Positions 27,400 to 36,049 of a stretch of 64,000 bases of DNA are shown piece after piece. This DNA is from Alphaproteobacteria bacterium (GTDB lineage: Bacteria; Pseudomonadota; Alphaproteobacteria; DSM-16000; Inquilinaceae), in the NCBI GenBank assembly GCA_028277405.1, contig JANQGH010000069.1, forward strand, positions 62,001 through 126,000. Reading direction: 5' to 3'. A program made the translations under genes and the position numbers. The notes below the pieces were generated by a model, which ran no database searches, had not been told where the DNA came from, and worked only from the letters and a program-made list of their open reading frames with translations. Position 1 is the first letter of the stretch, and every line of letters begins with the position of its first letter.

Positions 27400-29190
27400 A
27401 TGTCAGAACCTGCCAAACTGACCGCCATCGCCGCCGACATCGAAGGCTGGCCGCAGGCCGTTGCCGCCGTAAACGACCTGCTGCGCGACGGCGCGACGGT
27501 CTTGTGGGCGACCGGACCGTTCGAGGCCAAAGCGAGATCCGGCGCGGCGATGTCGTTCGACGCCGGCACGTTTCTGGTAACCGAGCCTTCCGACCGGCCG
27601 ATGCCGGACTGGCACTTGCGCATCAGGCGCGAGTTCGAGGTGGAGCCGGTGGCGCTCGGCTCCGTCGACGGTTTCGACGGGCTGACCCTGAAAACGTCGC
27701 GCATCGCGCTCTATGGCGGCGGCGGCGCGCCCTACAACCATGCGCGGATCTTCGCCGAGCTCGGCTTTTTCGTCGACTTCATCGGGCCGCGCGAAATCCG
27801 ACAGGGCCGGCTGTCCGGCTTCGACATCCTGGTCATGCCGGGCGGTGGCGGCCTCGGCATGATCGGCCAGTTGGAACCGCTTGGCGAGGAAGGCTGCCGG
27901 GCGATTAAGGACTTCGTGCGGGCCGGCGGCATGTATGTCGGGTCCTGCGCCGGCTCGTATGACGCCGCGCGGGTGCCGGAGAGCTTCCTGGAAGTCTGTC
28001 CGCAGCAACAGGAGATGTGCCTGGCCAATGCCCTGGTCTGGAACCGGCACGACACCGAATGGGTCGGGCTGAAATCGCCCGGTGTCGGCGTGCTGCGCAG
28101 CCGGACCTTGCGGCCGGACCATCCGGTGATGGTCGGCATGCCGGAGAGCTTCGAGATCACACACTACAACGGTCCCCTGTTCGAACCGGGGCCGGACGGG
28201 CTGTCCGACCTTTCGGCGATCACAGGTCTGTCGGCCGTCGCCGGCTTCACCGACGACTTCACCCCCGCTGAGGACTTCATGGCCATCGGCGCGTTCGATC
28301 GGAAGAAGGCGGAAGAGACATCCCTGGTCGCCCAGGCCGCCGCTGAAGGGCGGTTCAATGTCATCGCCGGCCATTGCGGCCTCGGCCGGGTCGTTCTGTT
28401 CGGGTCGCACCCCGAATTCGGGCTCGATTTGGGTATGGATCGCTGGGGCACGCCAGCCCGCATGCTGGCCAATGCGGCGTTCTGGCAAGCGTCTTATCTG
28501 ACCGCTTCAGCGTCGCAACATCGCGCGACCGTCCCCGGGGCACCGCGCTCGGTGCCGAACGGCGCCGGCCTCGACCGCGTGGCGGGGCGCCTGTCGGCGA
28601 TCGCGGATGCGGTCGCCGCCTTGCACGCGGCTGCCTTGGATGACGCGGCATGGCTGGACGATGCGCTGGCCATGTCGACCTTCGGCCTATCCGGCCGCGA
28701 AATCTGGACACGGAGCCTGGCCGCCTTCGACGGCGCGTCGGAGGTGTTGGGGCAGACCATCGAGACCTGCAGAACGGCGGCGGGTGAAGCGCGGACGCTG
28801 ATCGGTAGTTTGGCCAAGCGCAAGAAGACAGCCGCCCATCTCGCCGATGCTCTGAACGAGGCCCTCGGCGGGCTTGAGGACGCGATCCATTATCGGGTGC
28901 CACCGGAATGGGGGCAGGATTACGGCCACGAGGGCGTGCTGCAAATGCTGGACCGCACCGAAGCGATGCTGCGCAAGGCCCTTGCGAACGCGGATACCGC
29001 ATTCGAGCCATCCACCAACCCCTATGCCCATCTGGGCGAAAGCCCGTTTCAGCTTGTTGCCGGCTCTTACCTCGCGGCGATCGGCATCTTCACCAATGCG
29101 CGGCTGTTGCTTCAGGTGCACCAGTACGCGTTGCAGGCGGCTGTACTGCGCGGAAGACGGGCTGAGGCGGAGGTTGCGCTGGCGTCTTAG
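27400..29190 (+). CDS. GATase1/BPL_N-like domain protein co-expressed with the ABC importer
   Basis: 596 residues. Residues about 90-350 form a class I glutamine-amidotransferase-like domain: strand SRIALYGGGGAPYNHARIF, then LVMPGGGGLGM, the nucleophile-elbow cysteine in GMYVGSCAGSYDAAR, and a late GSHPEFGLDL. This matches the BPL_N family (biotin-protein-ligase N-terminal-like). Residues about 370-596 are helical and alanine-rich with no recognised domain. Substrate and role are unknown. Placement suggests it processes the imported solute, perhaps as an amidase. The long helical extension is unusual. Confidence 0.7.
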   Translation: MSEPAKLTAIAADIEGWPQAVAAVNDLLRDGATVLWATGPFEAKARSGAAMSFDAGTFLVTEPSDRPMPDWHLRIRREFEVEPVALGSVDGFDGLTLKTSRIALYGGGGAPYNHARIFAELGFFVDFIGPREIRQGRLSGFDILVMPGGGGLGMIGQLEPLGEEGCRAIKDFVRAGGMYVGSCAGSYDAARVPESFLEVCPQQQEMCLANALVWNRHDTEWVGLKSPGVGVLRSRTLRPDHPVMVGMPESFEITHYNGPLFEPGPDGLSDLSAITGLSAVAGFTDDFTPAEDFMAIGAFDRKKAEETSLVAQAAAEGRFNVIAGHCGLGRVVLFGSHPEFGLDLGMDRWGTPARMLANAAFWQASYLTASASQHRATVPGAPRSVPNGAGLDRVAGRLSAIADAVAALHAAALDDAAWLDDALAMSTFGLSGREIWTRSLAAFDGASEVLGQTIETCRTAAGEARTLIGSLAKRKKTAAHLADALNEALGGLEDAIHYRVPPEWGQDYGHEGVLQMLDRTEAMLRKALANADTAFEPSTNPYAHLGESPFQLVAGSYLAAIGIFTNARLLLQVHQYALQAAVLRGRRAEAEVALAS

Positions 29191-29262
29191 GGCCTACGCC
29201 GATTGCCTCGCGCCTGACTTCACGCCAGGATCGTGATCTCAACGGACAGGAGCCCGAAACCG

Positions 29263-29796
29263 ATGGCAAAGCGTGGATGGCACTATTCGATCACGGTCTG
29301 GCTGATAGCCGCCGTTTTTGCCGTGGCCAGCGTCACCATGACCAGACCCGCCGAGGCCCAATCGACAGCCACGGACGAGCAGGAAGTACGCGCGGCCGTG
29401 GATCAATGGATCGTGGTGTTGAACGCCATGCTGAACGGCGACCCGGAGCCGTTCGCATCCATCTACTCCCACGCCGACGACGCCATGTATATGGGCGCAG
29501 CCGGCAGTTACCGGATCGGCTGGGACGCGATCTACAGCGACTGGGCCGCCCAGGCGGAGGCCAGCAGCGGCGGCGAGCTGAGCGCGTCCGATATTCACAT
29601 CATCGTCTCGGGCGACATGGCCATGGCGTCGCACATCACGTCGGGCCCGGTGCGCCAGCCCGATGGCGAGATGAACCAAAACCATGTCCGCGAAACCAGC
29701 GTCTTTCGTCGCGAAAACGGCGCGTGGCTGATGATTGGCCACCACGCCGACACTATCGGCTATTGGGTGGACGCGTTCAGCGACCAGGCTGACTGA
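29263..29796 (+). CDS. Exported SnoaL/NTF2-like protein
   Basis: 177 residues from ATG 29263, with AGGAG 11 bases upstream; an earlier in-frame ATG at 29233 is less well placed. A signal peptide (ITVWLIAAVFAVASVTMTRPAEAQ) is followed by an NTF2-like domain: AAVDQWIVVLNAMLNGDPEPF, IYSHADDAMYMG, RETSVFRRENGAWLMIGHHAD. It is clearly paralogous to the leaderless proteins at 37930-38352 and 38438-38836. Such domains bind small hydrophobic ligands or act as isomerases. No function can be assigned. Confidence 0.8.
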   Translation: MAKRGWHYSITVWLIAAVFAVASVTMTRPAEAQSTATDEQEVRAAVDQWIVVLNAMLNGDPEPFASIYSHADDAMYMGAAGSYRIGWDAIYSDWAAQAEASSGGELSASDIHIIVSGDMAMASHITSGPVRQPDGEMNQNHVRETSVFRRENGAWLMIGHHADTIGYWVDAFSDQAD

Positions 29797-29813
29797 CCCG
29801 GTTCGCCTGGCGT

Positions 29814-30455
29814 TCAGGCGACCAGCTTGGAAGCCTCCTGCGCGTTTGCTTCGATCGCAGCCCAATCGCGCTGACGAACCTGGTCCGCCGACGCCACCCA
29901 GGTGCCACCGACACAGACCACGTTGGGCAGCGCCAGATAGGCTGCGGCGTTCGTTGCCGTGACACCGCCGGTCGGGCAAAAGCGGATCTGCGGCAACGGC
30001 GCGCCGATGCCCTTCAAGGCCGGGATGCCGCCCGAAGCCTCGGCCGGAAAGAATTTCTGGAAGACATAGCCCGCCTCCAACAGGCGCATGGCCTCGCTGG
30101 CGGTGGCCGCACCCGGCAGCAAGGGCAGCGACGACATGGCGGCCGCGGCCAGCAGGTCCGGTGTCGACCCTGGCGATACGGCAAAGCGGGCGCCTGCATC
30201 CCGTGCTTCGGCAAGCTGTGCCGCCGTGAGGACCGTTCCCGCACCGATCACCGCGCCATCGATTGCATCGGCCATCGCGGCGATGCAGGTAAGCGCGCCC
30301 GGCGTACGCAGCGTGACCTCGAGAACGCTCAGGCCACCGGCGACCAGCGCCCGACCCAAACCGACCGCCGCGTCCGGCTCGCTGACCACCAGCACCGGAA
30401 CGACCGGACAAAGCTCCAGAACCTCCGCCAAAGCGCCATTGCCCGTCACATCCAT
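29814..30455 (-). CDS. eda: 2-dehydro-3-deoxy-phosphogluconate (KDPG/KHG) aldolase
   Basis: 213 residues, class I aldolase of the Entner-Doudoroff pathway. It cleaves KDPG to pyruvate and glyceraldehyde-3-phosphate, or acts on the 4-hydroxy-2-oxoglutarate analogue. Catalytic Glu is in VLEVTLRTP. The Schiff-base lysine is in YVFQKFFPAEASGG, and phosphate-binding FCPTGGV follows. Full length. No edd or glucose-6-phosphate dehydrogenase gene is adjacent, so the exact sugar acid is open. It converges on the exported SnoaL-like gene. Confidence 0.92.
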   Translation of the reverse strand: MDVTGNGALAEVLELCPVVPVLVVSEPDAAVGLGRALVAGGLSVLEVTLRTPGALTCIAAMADAIDGAVIGAGTVLTAAQLAEARDAGARFAVSPGSTPDLLAAAAMSSLPLLPGAATASEAMRLLEAGYVFQKFFPAEASGGIPALKGIGAPLPQIRFCPTGGVTATNAAAYLALPNVVCVGGTWVASADQVRQRDWAAIEANAQEASKLVA

Positions 30456-30529
30456 CCTCCGCTTTGCCCGTTGCCGTCAGCCGCCTCGCGAGCGGGTGGC
30501 CGCTACCTAGCGGGTTCGCGACCCCTCAA

Positions 30530-31237
30530 TCAAGAGCGTGCCGCCTTGCGTTCCTTCGCGCGTCGAGGCGGCGCCTGGGCAACCGTGATCTCGTAGGCAC
30601 AGCGGCGGGCGCCGGCCAGGATGTGGTCGGTCCGCTCGACCGTGACCGAGGGGCCGAGGACGGCGCGAAAAACGTCCAACTCCGAGCGGCACAGGCCCTG
30701 ACACGCGGCCGCCGCAGCGCACACCGGGCAGTGGTTTTCGACCAGAAGGTAGCGATCGGGCGCCAGCTTCTCCCAGTCCGCCATATAGCCCTCGCGCGAC
30801 CGAATGCGGGCCAAACCGGCGATCCTGTCCTCGATCGACTCGGCCTCGGCCAGTTCCGCCCCGTAACTCTCCAAGGTCGCCTTCTCGCGATGGCGGATCA
30901 GCCGGTCCAGCCCCTTCTTGCCGAACAGGGCCTCGGTCGACTGCAACAGACCGAGCGTCAGGTCCGAATGGCGATCGGGGAACCGGCCATGGCCCTTGGC
31001 CGTCAGGCGCCAATAGCGCCGGGGCCGGCCGCGGCCATGCTTCCGGTCCTCCGGCTCGACCAGGCCGGCGGCGGCCAGCTTGGCCAATTGCTGTTGCGCA
31101 CCCGGCGTCGTGATGCCAAGCGCCGCACCGGCATCACCGGCGGTCTGCATGCCGCGGCTCTTCAGCAGATAGAGCAGCCTTTCCTCTGTCGAACCCGTCA
31201 TGGCATTCTGAACATCTTGCCTTTTTAAAAAGATCAT
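30530..31237 (-). CDS. Winged-helix regulator with C-terminal cysteine cluster (COG2345/SufR-like)
   Basis: 235 residues from ATG 31237; an alternative ATG at 31201 would give 223. The N-terminal wHTH (LLYLLKSRGMQTAGDAGAALGITTPGAQ) carries a basic wing HGRGRPRRYW. The C-terminal part has NHCPVCAAAAACQGLC and GARRCAYEI, cysteines arranged as in SufR-type repressors that can hold an Fe-S cluster. It is divergent from an MFS exporter with a palindromic region between them, so it probably represses both. Metal or redox sensing is inferred from the cysteines only. Confidence 0.75.
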   Translation of the reverse strand: MIFLKRQDVQNAMTGSTEERLLYLLKSRGMQTAGDAGAALGITTPGAQQQLAKLAAAGLVEPEDRKHGRGRPRRYWRLTAKGHGRFPDRHSDLTLGLLQSTEALFGKKGLDRLIRHREKATLESYGAELAEAESIEDRIAGLARIRSREGYMADWEKLAPDRYLLVENHCPVCAAAAACQGLCRSELDVFRAVLGPSVTVERTDHILAGARRCAYEITVAQAPPRRAKERKAARS

Positions 31238-31250
31238 GCTTTTTAAAATT
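31221..31250. promoter_or_regulatory. Tandem A/T palindromes in the regulator-MFS divergent region
   Basis: A perfect 12-bp palindrome CTTTTTAAAAAG (31221-31232) is repeated imperfectly 18 bases on as CTTTTTAAAATT (31239-31250). In this GC-rich sequence such an A/T block stands out. It overlaps the candidate start codon of the wHTH gene and lies 30 bases before the GTG of the MFS gene, as expected for an autoregulatory operator or promoter. Confidence 0.5.
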
Positions 31251-31279
31251 ATCCGACTGTCAAATTAGAAGGGTTCGCC

Positions 31280-32734
31280 GTGATAGGCAATGCCGAGGCG
31301 CGACCGGCCGGCTGGAAGGAGATCCTGGGCCGGCAGTATGGCCCATCCCTGGCGCTCGTCTGCGCCGGGGTGTGGCTGCATGCCGCCGACGGCCTGCTGG
31401 TCTCGACCATGACGCCCGCGATCGTGGCCGATATCGGTGGTATCGCCCTCATCCCCTGGACCGTTGCACTCTATGAGATCGGGTCCATCGTCGCTGGGGC
31501 CGCCAGCGGCCTTCTCGCCCTGCGCTTTGGCGTCCGCCGACCCATGGCCTTGGCGGCCTGTCTGTTCGCCTTCGGCTGTGTGGTCAGTGCCTTGGCGCCG
31601 GAGATGTGGGTGTTGCTGGCTGGGCGCCTCTTGCAGGGCTTCGGCGGCGGCGGCCTGATGGCCCTGTCCTTCGTCTCGGTCAGCCGACTGTTCCCAAGCC
31701 GCCTGATGGCGCGCGTCATGGGAGCGCTGTCGACCGTCTGGGCCGCATCCGCCTTCATGGGACCATTGATCGGCGGCCTGTTTGTCGAGCTGGCAACCTG
31801 GCGGTTCGGGTTCTGGGCCTTCGCCGCCCAAGCGGCCCTGCTGGCCGCCTGGCTGGCATCACGGCGCGAGGTTTCCGCGCGAACGGCCGAGGCGGCCCGA
31901 AGGGGACGGTTTCCCTTCGTTCGACTGCTTTGGCTGTGCGCCGGGGTCGTGGCGATTGCCTATGCCGGCGTCTCGGTCAGCGCGATCCGCACGCCGCTCT
32001 TCGTGGCGATCGGCCTTGTCTGCCTGGCGATCTTCCTGCTGCTGGACGCGCACCGGCCGGCCAGCCGATTGCTGCCGCACCATCCGTTCAGCTTGCGCCG
32101 GCCGGTTGGCGCGGCACTGACCATGATCCTGTGCTTCGCCGCCGCTACGGTCGCGATCGGGCTCTACGTCCCGTTCGTGATCACCAGGCTGCACGGCGTC
32201 TCGGCCCTGGTCGCCGGCTATGTCATCGCCCTTGAGGCAATCGCCTGGGCGATCAGCGCGGCGCTGCTGTCCGGCCTGCCCGAAAAGCGCGACCGGTTGG
32301 CGATCGTCACGGGCCTGGTGATCGTCACGATCAGCATTCCGGGTTTTGCCTACGCCGTGCCCAACGGCCCCGTCGTGCTGGTGGCCTTGTGCGGCATCCT
32401 TCAGGGCGCCGGGTTCGGCATGGCCTGGACCTTCATCCTGCGCCGCGCCACGGCCATCGCCCCGCGCGGCGACACCGACCTGGTCGCCGGCGCGATCCCC
32501 ACGGTTCAACGGCTCGGCTACGCGCTGGGCGCCGCCTATGTCGGCATCATCGCCAACGCCTGGGGCATCGAGCATGTCGATGCGGACGGCGCGTTGGAGC
32601 GCGCGGCGGCGGCGATCTTCCTCGCCTGCCTGCCGCTGACGGTCGTGGGCCTGATCGCAACGGCACGCTTCGTGCACGGCGAGCCGGCAACGGCCGACGA
32701 TCAGCAGCCGGCAACGCGAAAGGACCTGGCTTGA
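31280..32734 (+). CDS. MFS exporter (DHA2/EmrB-like)
   Basis: 484 residues from a GTG start. Motif A appears as GLLALRFGVRRPMALAAC and motif C-like glycine/proline helix as AASAFMGPLIGGLFVE, both typical of drug:H+ antiporters. Around 12-14 hydrophobic helices. It is divergent from the cysteine-containing wHTH regulator, the usual regulator-pump arrangement. The exported compound is unknown. Confidence 0.85.
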   Translation: MIGNAEARPAGWKEILGRQYGPSLALVCAGVWLHAADGLLVSTMTPAIVADIGGIALIPWTVALYEIGSIVAGAASGLLALRFGVRRPMALAACLFAFGCVVSALAPEMWVLLAGRLLQGFGGGGLMALSFVSVSRLFPSRLMARVMGALSTVWAASAFMGPLIGGLFVELATWRFGFWAFAAQAALLAAWLASRREVSARTAEAARRGRFPFVRLLWLCAGVVAIAYAGVSVSAIRTPLFVAIGLVCLAIFLLLDAHRPASRLLPHHPFSLRRPVGAALTMILCFAAATVAIGLYVPFVITRLHGVSALVAGYVIALEAIAWAISAALLSGLPEKRDRLAIVTGLVIVTISIPGFAYAVPNGPVVLVALCGILQGAGFGMAWTFILRRATAIAPRGDTDLVAGAIPTVQRLGYALGAAYVGIIANAWGIEHVDADGALERAAAAIFLACLPLTVVGLIATARFVHGEPATADDQQPATRKDLA

Positions 32735-32895
32735 CAGCAGATCGCCGGGATCTCTGGCGGTATCGCAAGACGGCAGCAGATATCGAATCCCGCTAGAAGC
32801 CCGGGACAGCCCAGAGTACGGTCCGCGAATGCCTGACCCCACCCGCATTCCATCGACCTTGGCGCCTGAAGTAATCAAGCCCAGCGGCTGAGCGC

Positions 32896-33642
32896 TTGAC
32901 CGATCTCTCCCTCGTCTGGCTGTTCCTGGCCGCCATTCCCGTCGGCATGTTCGCGATCATCATCGGCGGCGCCGCCGTGTTGTCGTTCGCGGTGTTTCAG
33001 ACGCTGTTTCCCGGCATGGCGCTCGCCGCGATTGTCGGCAACACGGAACTGGGCAGTGTCTTGCGCAACGGGTCTTCGCTGATCTCGCTGCGTAAGGACG
33101 TTGACTACAAGCGGATCAGCTCGCTGCTCCTCGCCCTTGGCACCGGCGCTATCATCGGCGCCCTGCTGATCGTCGACGTTACCCAGATCATGATCGTGCC
33201 GATCCTGGCGCTCGGCTTTCTGGTCATGGAGTTTTCCGACCGCATCGCGCGCCTGATCACCGGCAGGACCTACATCGTCATGACCTTTCTCGTCGGCATC
33301 TATGGCGGGATGTTCGGGGCCGGCGTCTCGCTGCTGCTGGTCTCGCTGATCCGCATCAAATACAGCGTCGATGCCGACATCTACAAGACACGGGCGGACG
33401 CGATCTTTCTGGAAATCTCGTTCGCGGTCCTGGCGTTGATGGTCTTCATCTATTACGGGCTGATCATTCTGCCGATCGCCCTTACCTGGGCGGCCGGGGC
33501 GATCATTGGCGGCTATCTCGGCGGCGTGTTGCTGAAGCGCACCGGCAGACTCTCGGGCAGCGCGCAGAAGAACATTCTGCGCGGTGCATTCGCCTTCGCG
33601 ATCGGCGAGGCGGTTTGGCACGTCATTCGCAACCCGCCCTGA
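32896..33642 (+). CDS. TauE/SafE-type permease (sulfite/organosulfonate exporter family)
   Basis: 248 residues from a TTG start at 32896. Around eight hydrophobic segments in two halves; the second repeat begins VGIYGGMFGAGVSLLLVSLI, the family glycine-rich motif. Members move sulfite, sulfoacetate or other anions across the inner membrane. The first-half motif is also visible as IIIGGAAVLSFAVFQTLFPG. It stands alone. Substrate not inferable. Confidence 0.8.
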   Translation: MTDLSLVWLFLAAIPVGMFAIIIGGAAVLSFAVFQTLFPGMALAAIVGNTELGSVLRNGSSLISLRKDVDYKRISSLLLALGTGAIIGALLIVDVTQIMIVPILALGFLVMEFSDRIARLITGRTYIVMTFLVGIYGGMFGAGVSLLLVSLIRIKYSVDADIYKTRADAIFLEISFAVLALMVFIYYGLIILPIALTWAAGAIIGGYLGGVLLKRTGRLSGSAQKNILRGAFAFAIGEAVWHVIRNPP

Positions 33643-33804
33643 CTGGCATGGCCCGACCAGTTGACAGCCAGGGCACAACCGGTGCTTTCGCGATCTGGCC
33701 GGCGTCGATGCAGTGCGGCTATGGGGCGCGCTTTGGAGTAAGCGACAGCGTCATGATAGGTTGCGCTCAAAAGCTCGTGTCGTTTGGTTAGAACGGGGGA
33801 TCCG

Positions 33805-35445
33805 ATGACCTATTTCGATCTCGGCACCTACACGCGCGCGGTCACGACCCAGTCGCGCGAGGCCCAGCTCTGGTTCGATCGGGGCCTCGTCTGGACCTAT
33901 GGCTACAATCATGAAGAGGCCATCGTCTGTTTTGAGAAGGCGCTGCAACATGATCCCGGCTGCGCCATGGCGCAGTGGGGCATCGCCTACGCCATCGGGC
34001 CCAACTACAACAAGCCGTGGGAGACGTTCGAACCGGAGGAAAAGCCGGAGGCGATCGAGCGGGCGCAGCTTGCGCTGGCAGCGGCCATGGAGCGCTCGTC
34101 GGACGCCTCACCGATCGAGCGGGCGCTGATCGAGGCGCTGCGCCAGCGCTATCCGGACACGGCCGACATCGAGACGTTCGACCCGTGGAACGACGCCTAT
34201 GCCGACGCCATGCGTCAGGTTCATCGGGCCCATCCGGGGGATCTGGACGTCTGCGCCCTGTTCGCCGAGGCGATCATGAACCGCACGCCCTGGCAGCTTT
34301 GGGATCTGCCGACCGGCAAGCCGGCCGAGGGCGCGGACACTCTGGAGGCCATCCAGGTCTTGGAAACCGCCTTCGCGACCCTGGACGGCGCCTGGGACCA
34401 TCCGGGCCTCTTGCACATGTACATCCATCTGATGGAGATGTCGCCGCATCCGGAACGGGCGCTGCGCCATGGCGACCGGCTGAGCACGCTGGTCCCGGAG
34501 GCCGGCCACCTGCTCCATATGGCGACCCATATCGACGTGCTGTGCGGCGACTATCAGAACGTCGTCGCCCGCAACGCCAACGCCATCGTGGCCGACCGCA
34601 AGTTCCTGGCCCATGCCGGGTCGGAGAACTTCTACTCCGCCTATCGCTGTCACAATTATCACTTCAAGATCTATGGCGCCCTGTTCCTGGGCCAGCCGGT
34701 GCCGGCGTTCGAGGCGGCGGACGAGCTGATCGAGACCTTGCCGGAGGAGGCCCTGCGCCCCTTCGCCGACTGGTTCGAGAGCTTCATTCCGATGAAGCAG
34801 CACGTCTTCGTGCGCTTCGGCCTGTGGGACGAGATCGTCGCCCAGCCCCTGCCCCGGGACGCCGAGCTTTACAGCGTCACCACCGCAATGATGCGCTATG
34901 CCCGCACGGTGGCCTACGCCAATCTCGGCAACGTCCCCGCCGCCGAGGCCGAACGTGACGCCTTCTTCGCCGCCCGCGACGCGGTGCCGGACAGCCGCAT
35001 GCTGTTCAACAACACCTGCGCCGACATTCTGAAGGTGGCCGAACAGATGCTGCTGGGCGAGTTGGAGTACCGCAAAGGCAACCTCGACCCCGCCTTCGAC
35101 CATCTGCGCCGTTCGGTCGAGCTCGACGACACCCTGCCGTACGACGAGCCCTGGGGCTGGATGCAGCCGACCCGCCACGCCCTCGGCGCCTTGCTACTTG
35201 AGCAAAACCGCCTGGACGAGGCCGAGGCCGTCTACCGCGCCGATCTCGGCCTCGACGCCACGCTAAGCCGGGCGTGCCAGCACCCCAACAATGTCTGGAG
35301 CCTGCACGGGCTGCATGAGTGCCTGGAACGGCGCGGCGAGACGGTCGAGATCCAGCACGTGAAGCTGCGCCTGGATCAGGCGCTGGCCCGTGCGGAAGTG
35401 CCGATCAGGGCCTCGTGTTTCTGTCGGGGAAGGGAAGCGGCCTGA
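33805..35445 (+). CDS. Tetratricopeptide-repeat protein
   Basis: 546 residues from ATG 33805, preceded by GGGGG; a frame extends 7 codons further to a TTG. Paired-helix TPR-type units are visible at the start (EAQLWFDRGLVWTYGYNHEEAIVCFEKALQHDP) and end (RHALGALLLEQNRLDEAEAVYRADLG). No signal peptide or membrane segment is seen, so it is probably a cytoplasmic scaffold. The middle has conserved histidine-rich blocks (LLHMYIHLMEMSPHPERALRH; LLHMATHIDVLCGDY), which could bind metal. Function unknown. Confidence 0.75.
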   Translation: MTYFDLGTYTRAVTTQSREAQLWFDRGLVWTYGYNHEEAIVCFEKALQHDPGCAMAQWGIAYAIGPNYNKPWETFEPEEKPEAIERAQLALAAAMERSSDASPIERALIEALRQRYPDTADIETFDPWNDAYADAMRQVHRAHPGDLDVCALFAEAIMNRTPWQLWDLPTGKPAEGADTLEAIQVLETAFATLDGAWDHPGLLHMYIHLMEMSPHPERALRHGDRLSTLVPEAGHLLHMATHIDVLCGDYQNVVARNANAIVADRKFLAHAGSENFYSAYRCHNYHFKIYGALFLGQPVPAFEAADELIETLPEEALRPFADWFESFIPMKQHVFVRFGLWDEIVAQPLPRDAELYSVTTAMMRYARTVAYANLGNVPAAEAERDAFFAARDAVPDSRMLFNNTCADILKVAEQMLLGELEYRKGNLDPAFDHLRRSVELDDTLPYDEPWGWMQPTRHALGALLLEQNRLDEAEAVYRADLGLDATLSRACQHPNNVWSLHGLHECLERRGETVEIQHVKLRLDQALARAEVPIRASCFCRGREAA

Positions 35446-35515
35446 TAGTTGATGTGGCCCGCTGGTGGCTCTACCGGCTTAGTCGCGAGACTTTGAAAGG
35501 CTTCGTCTAAATAAT

Positions 35516-35539
35516 GGGATTTAGTAAACTGTCACCGTA
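35516..35539 (+). repeat. Left terminal inverted repeat of the Tn3-like element
   Basis: 24 bases beginning GGGATTTAGTAAACTG; the inverse of 36667-36690 except at position 11. It runs directly into the 13-bp tandem repeat array. Confidence 0.75.
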
Positions 35540-35569
35540 TTTCGTCACCGTATTTCGTCACCGTATTTC
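35531..35569 (+). repeat. Three perfect tandem copies of a 13-bp unit
   Basis: GTCACCGTATTTC is repeated three times without interruption (35531, 35544, 35557). The first copy overlaps the inner part of the left terminal inverted repeat, so the array looks like an iterated transposase-binding site or a slippage product inside the element end. Confidence 0.85.
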
Positions 35570-35627
35570 GGGGGTCCTATAGCTGGTCTGGATCCTCAGG
35601 TCCGCGCCAACGGCGTGTCCAGACGGG

Positions 35628-36017
35628 CTATGCCGGTGGCACATCAAGACCGTTCGGCAGTGAGATCCAGATGACAGTTTGCGCTGCAGCCGAGTGGCGT
35701 GACAGATGGCCTTTACCGTGTGTGTCCTCCACCAACACGAAGCTACCCGCCTGGACGTTGCGCACCTCTCCGTCGCTCGTCTCGTAATCAACCGAACCAT
35801 CCAGTCTGACAGTAAGCACCGGCTCTGGCACCGTATGCCAAGAAACCTCGCGCATACCCGCTGGGATGCGGGTGAGGCGCACCCGGGATGATTGATAACT
35901 GGCCGAAACTTCGAACGGTTCGGCATCGGGGTGTACCGACCTCTTCGTGGTTGGCAATTCGACTTCGTCGAAATGCGACTCTCCATCCGGCGTGGCGTAG
36001 ATGCGCAGGCACCTCAT
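35628..36017 (-). CDS. Small cupin-domain protein, transposon passenger
   Basis: 129 residues with a single cupin barrel: motif-1-like stretch SWHTVPEPVLTVRLDGSVDYETSDGE and motif-2-like VQAGSFVLVEDTHGKGHLSRH, with histidines in the expected places. No signal peptide. It lies in the same direction as the resolvase, 32 bases downstream of it and inside the same inverted repeats, so it has travelled with the element. Cupins include dioxygenases, isomerases and sugar-binding proteins. The specific role is unknown. Confidence 0.72.
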   Translation of the reverse strand: MRCLRIYATPDGESHFDEVELPTTKRSVHPDAEPFEVSASYQSSRVRLTRIPAGMREVSWHTVPEPVLTVRLDGSVDYETSDGEVRNVQAGSFVLVEDTHGKGHLSRHSAAAQTVIWISLPNGLDVPPA

Positions 36018-36049
36018 TGCGGCTGACTCCTTCTGGTGCGGCTCTCTTG

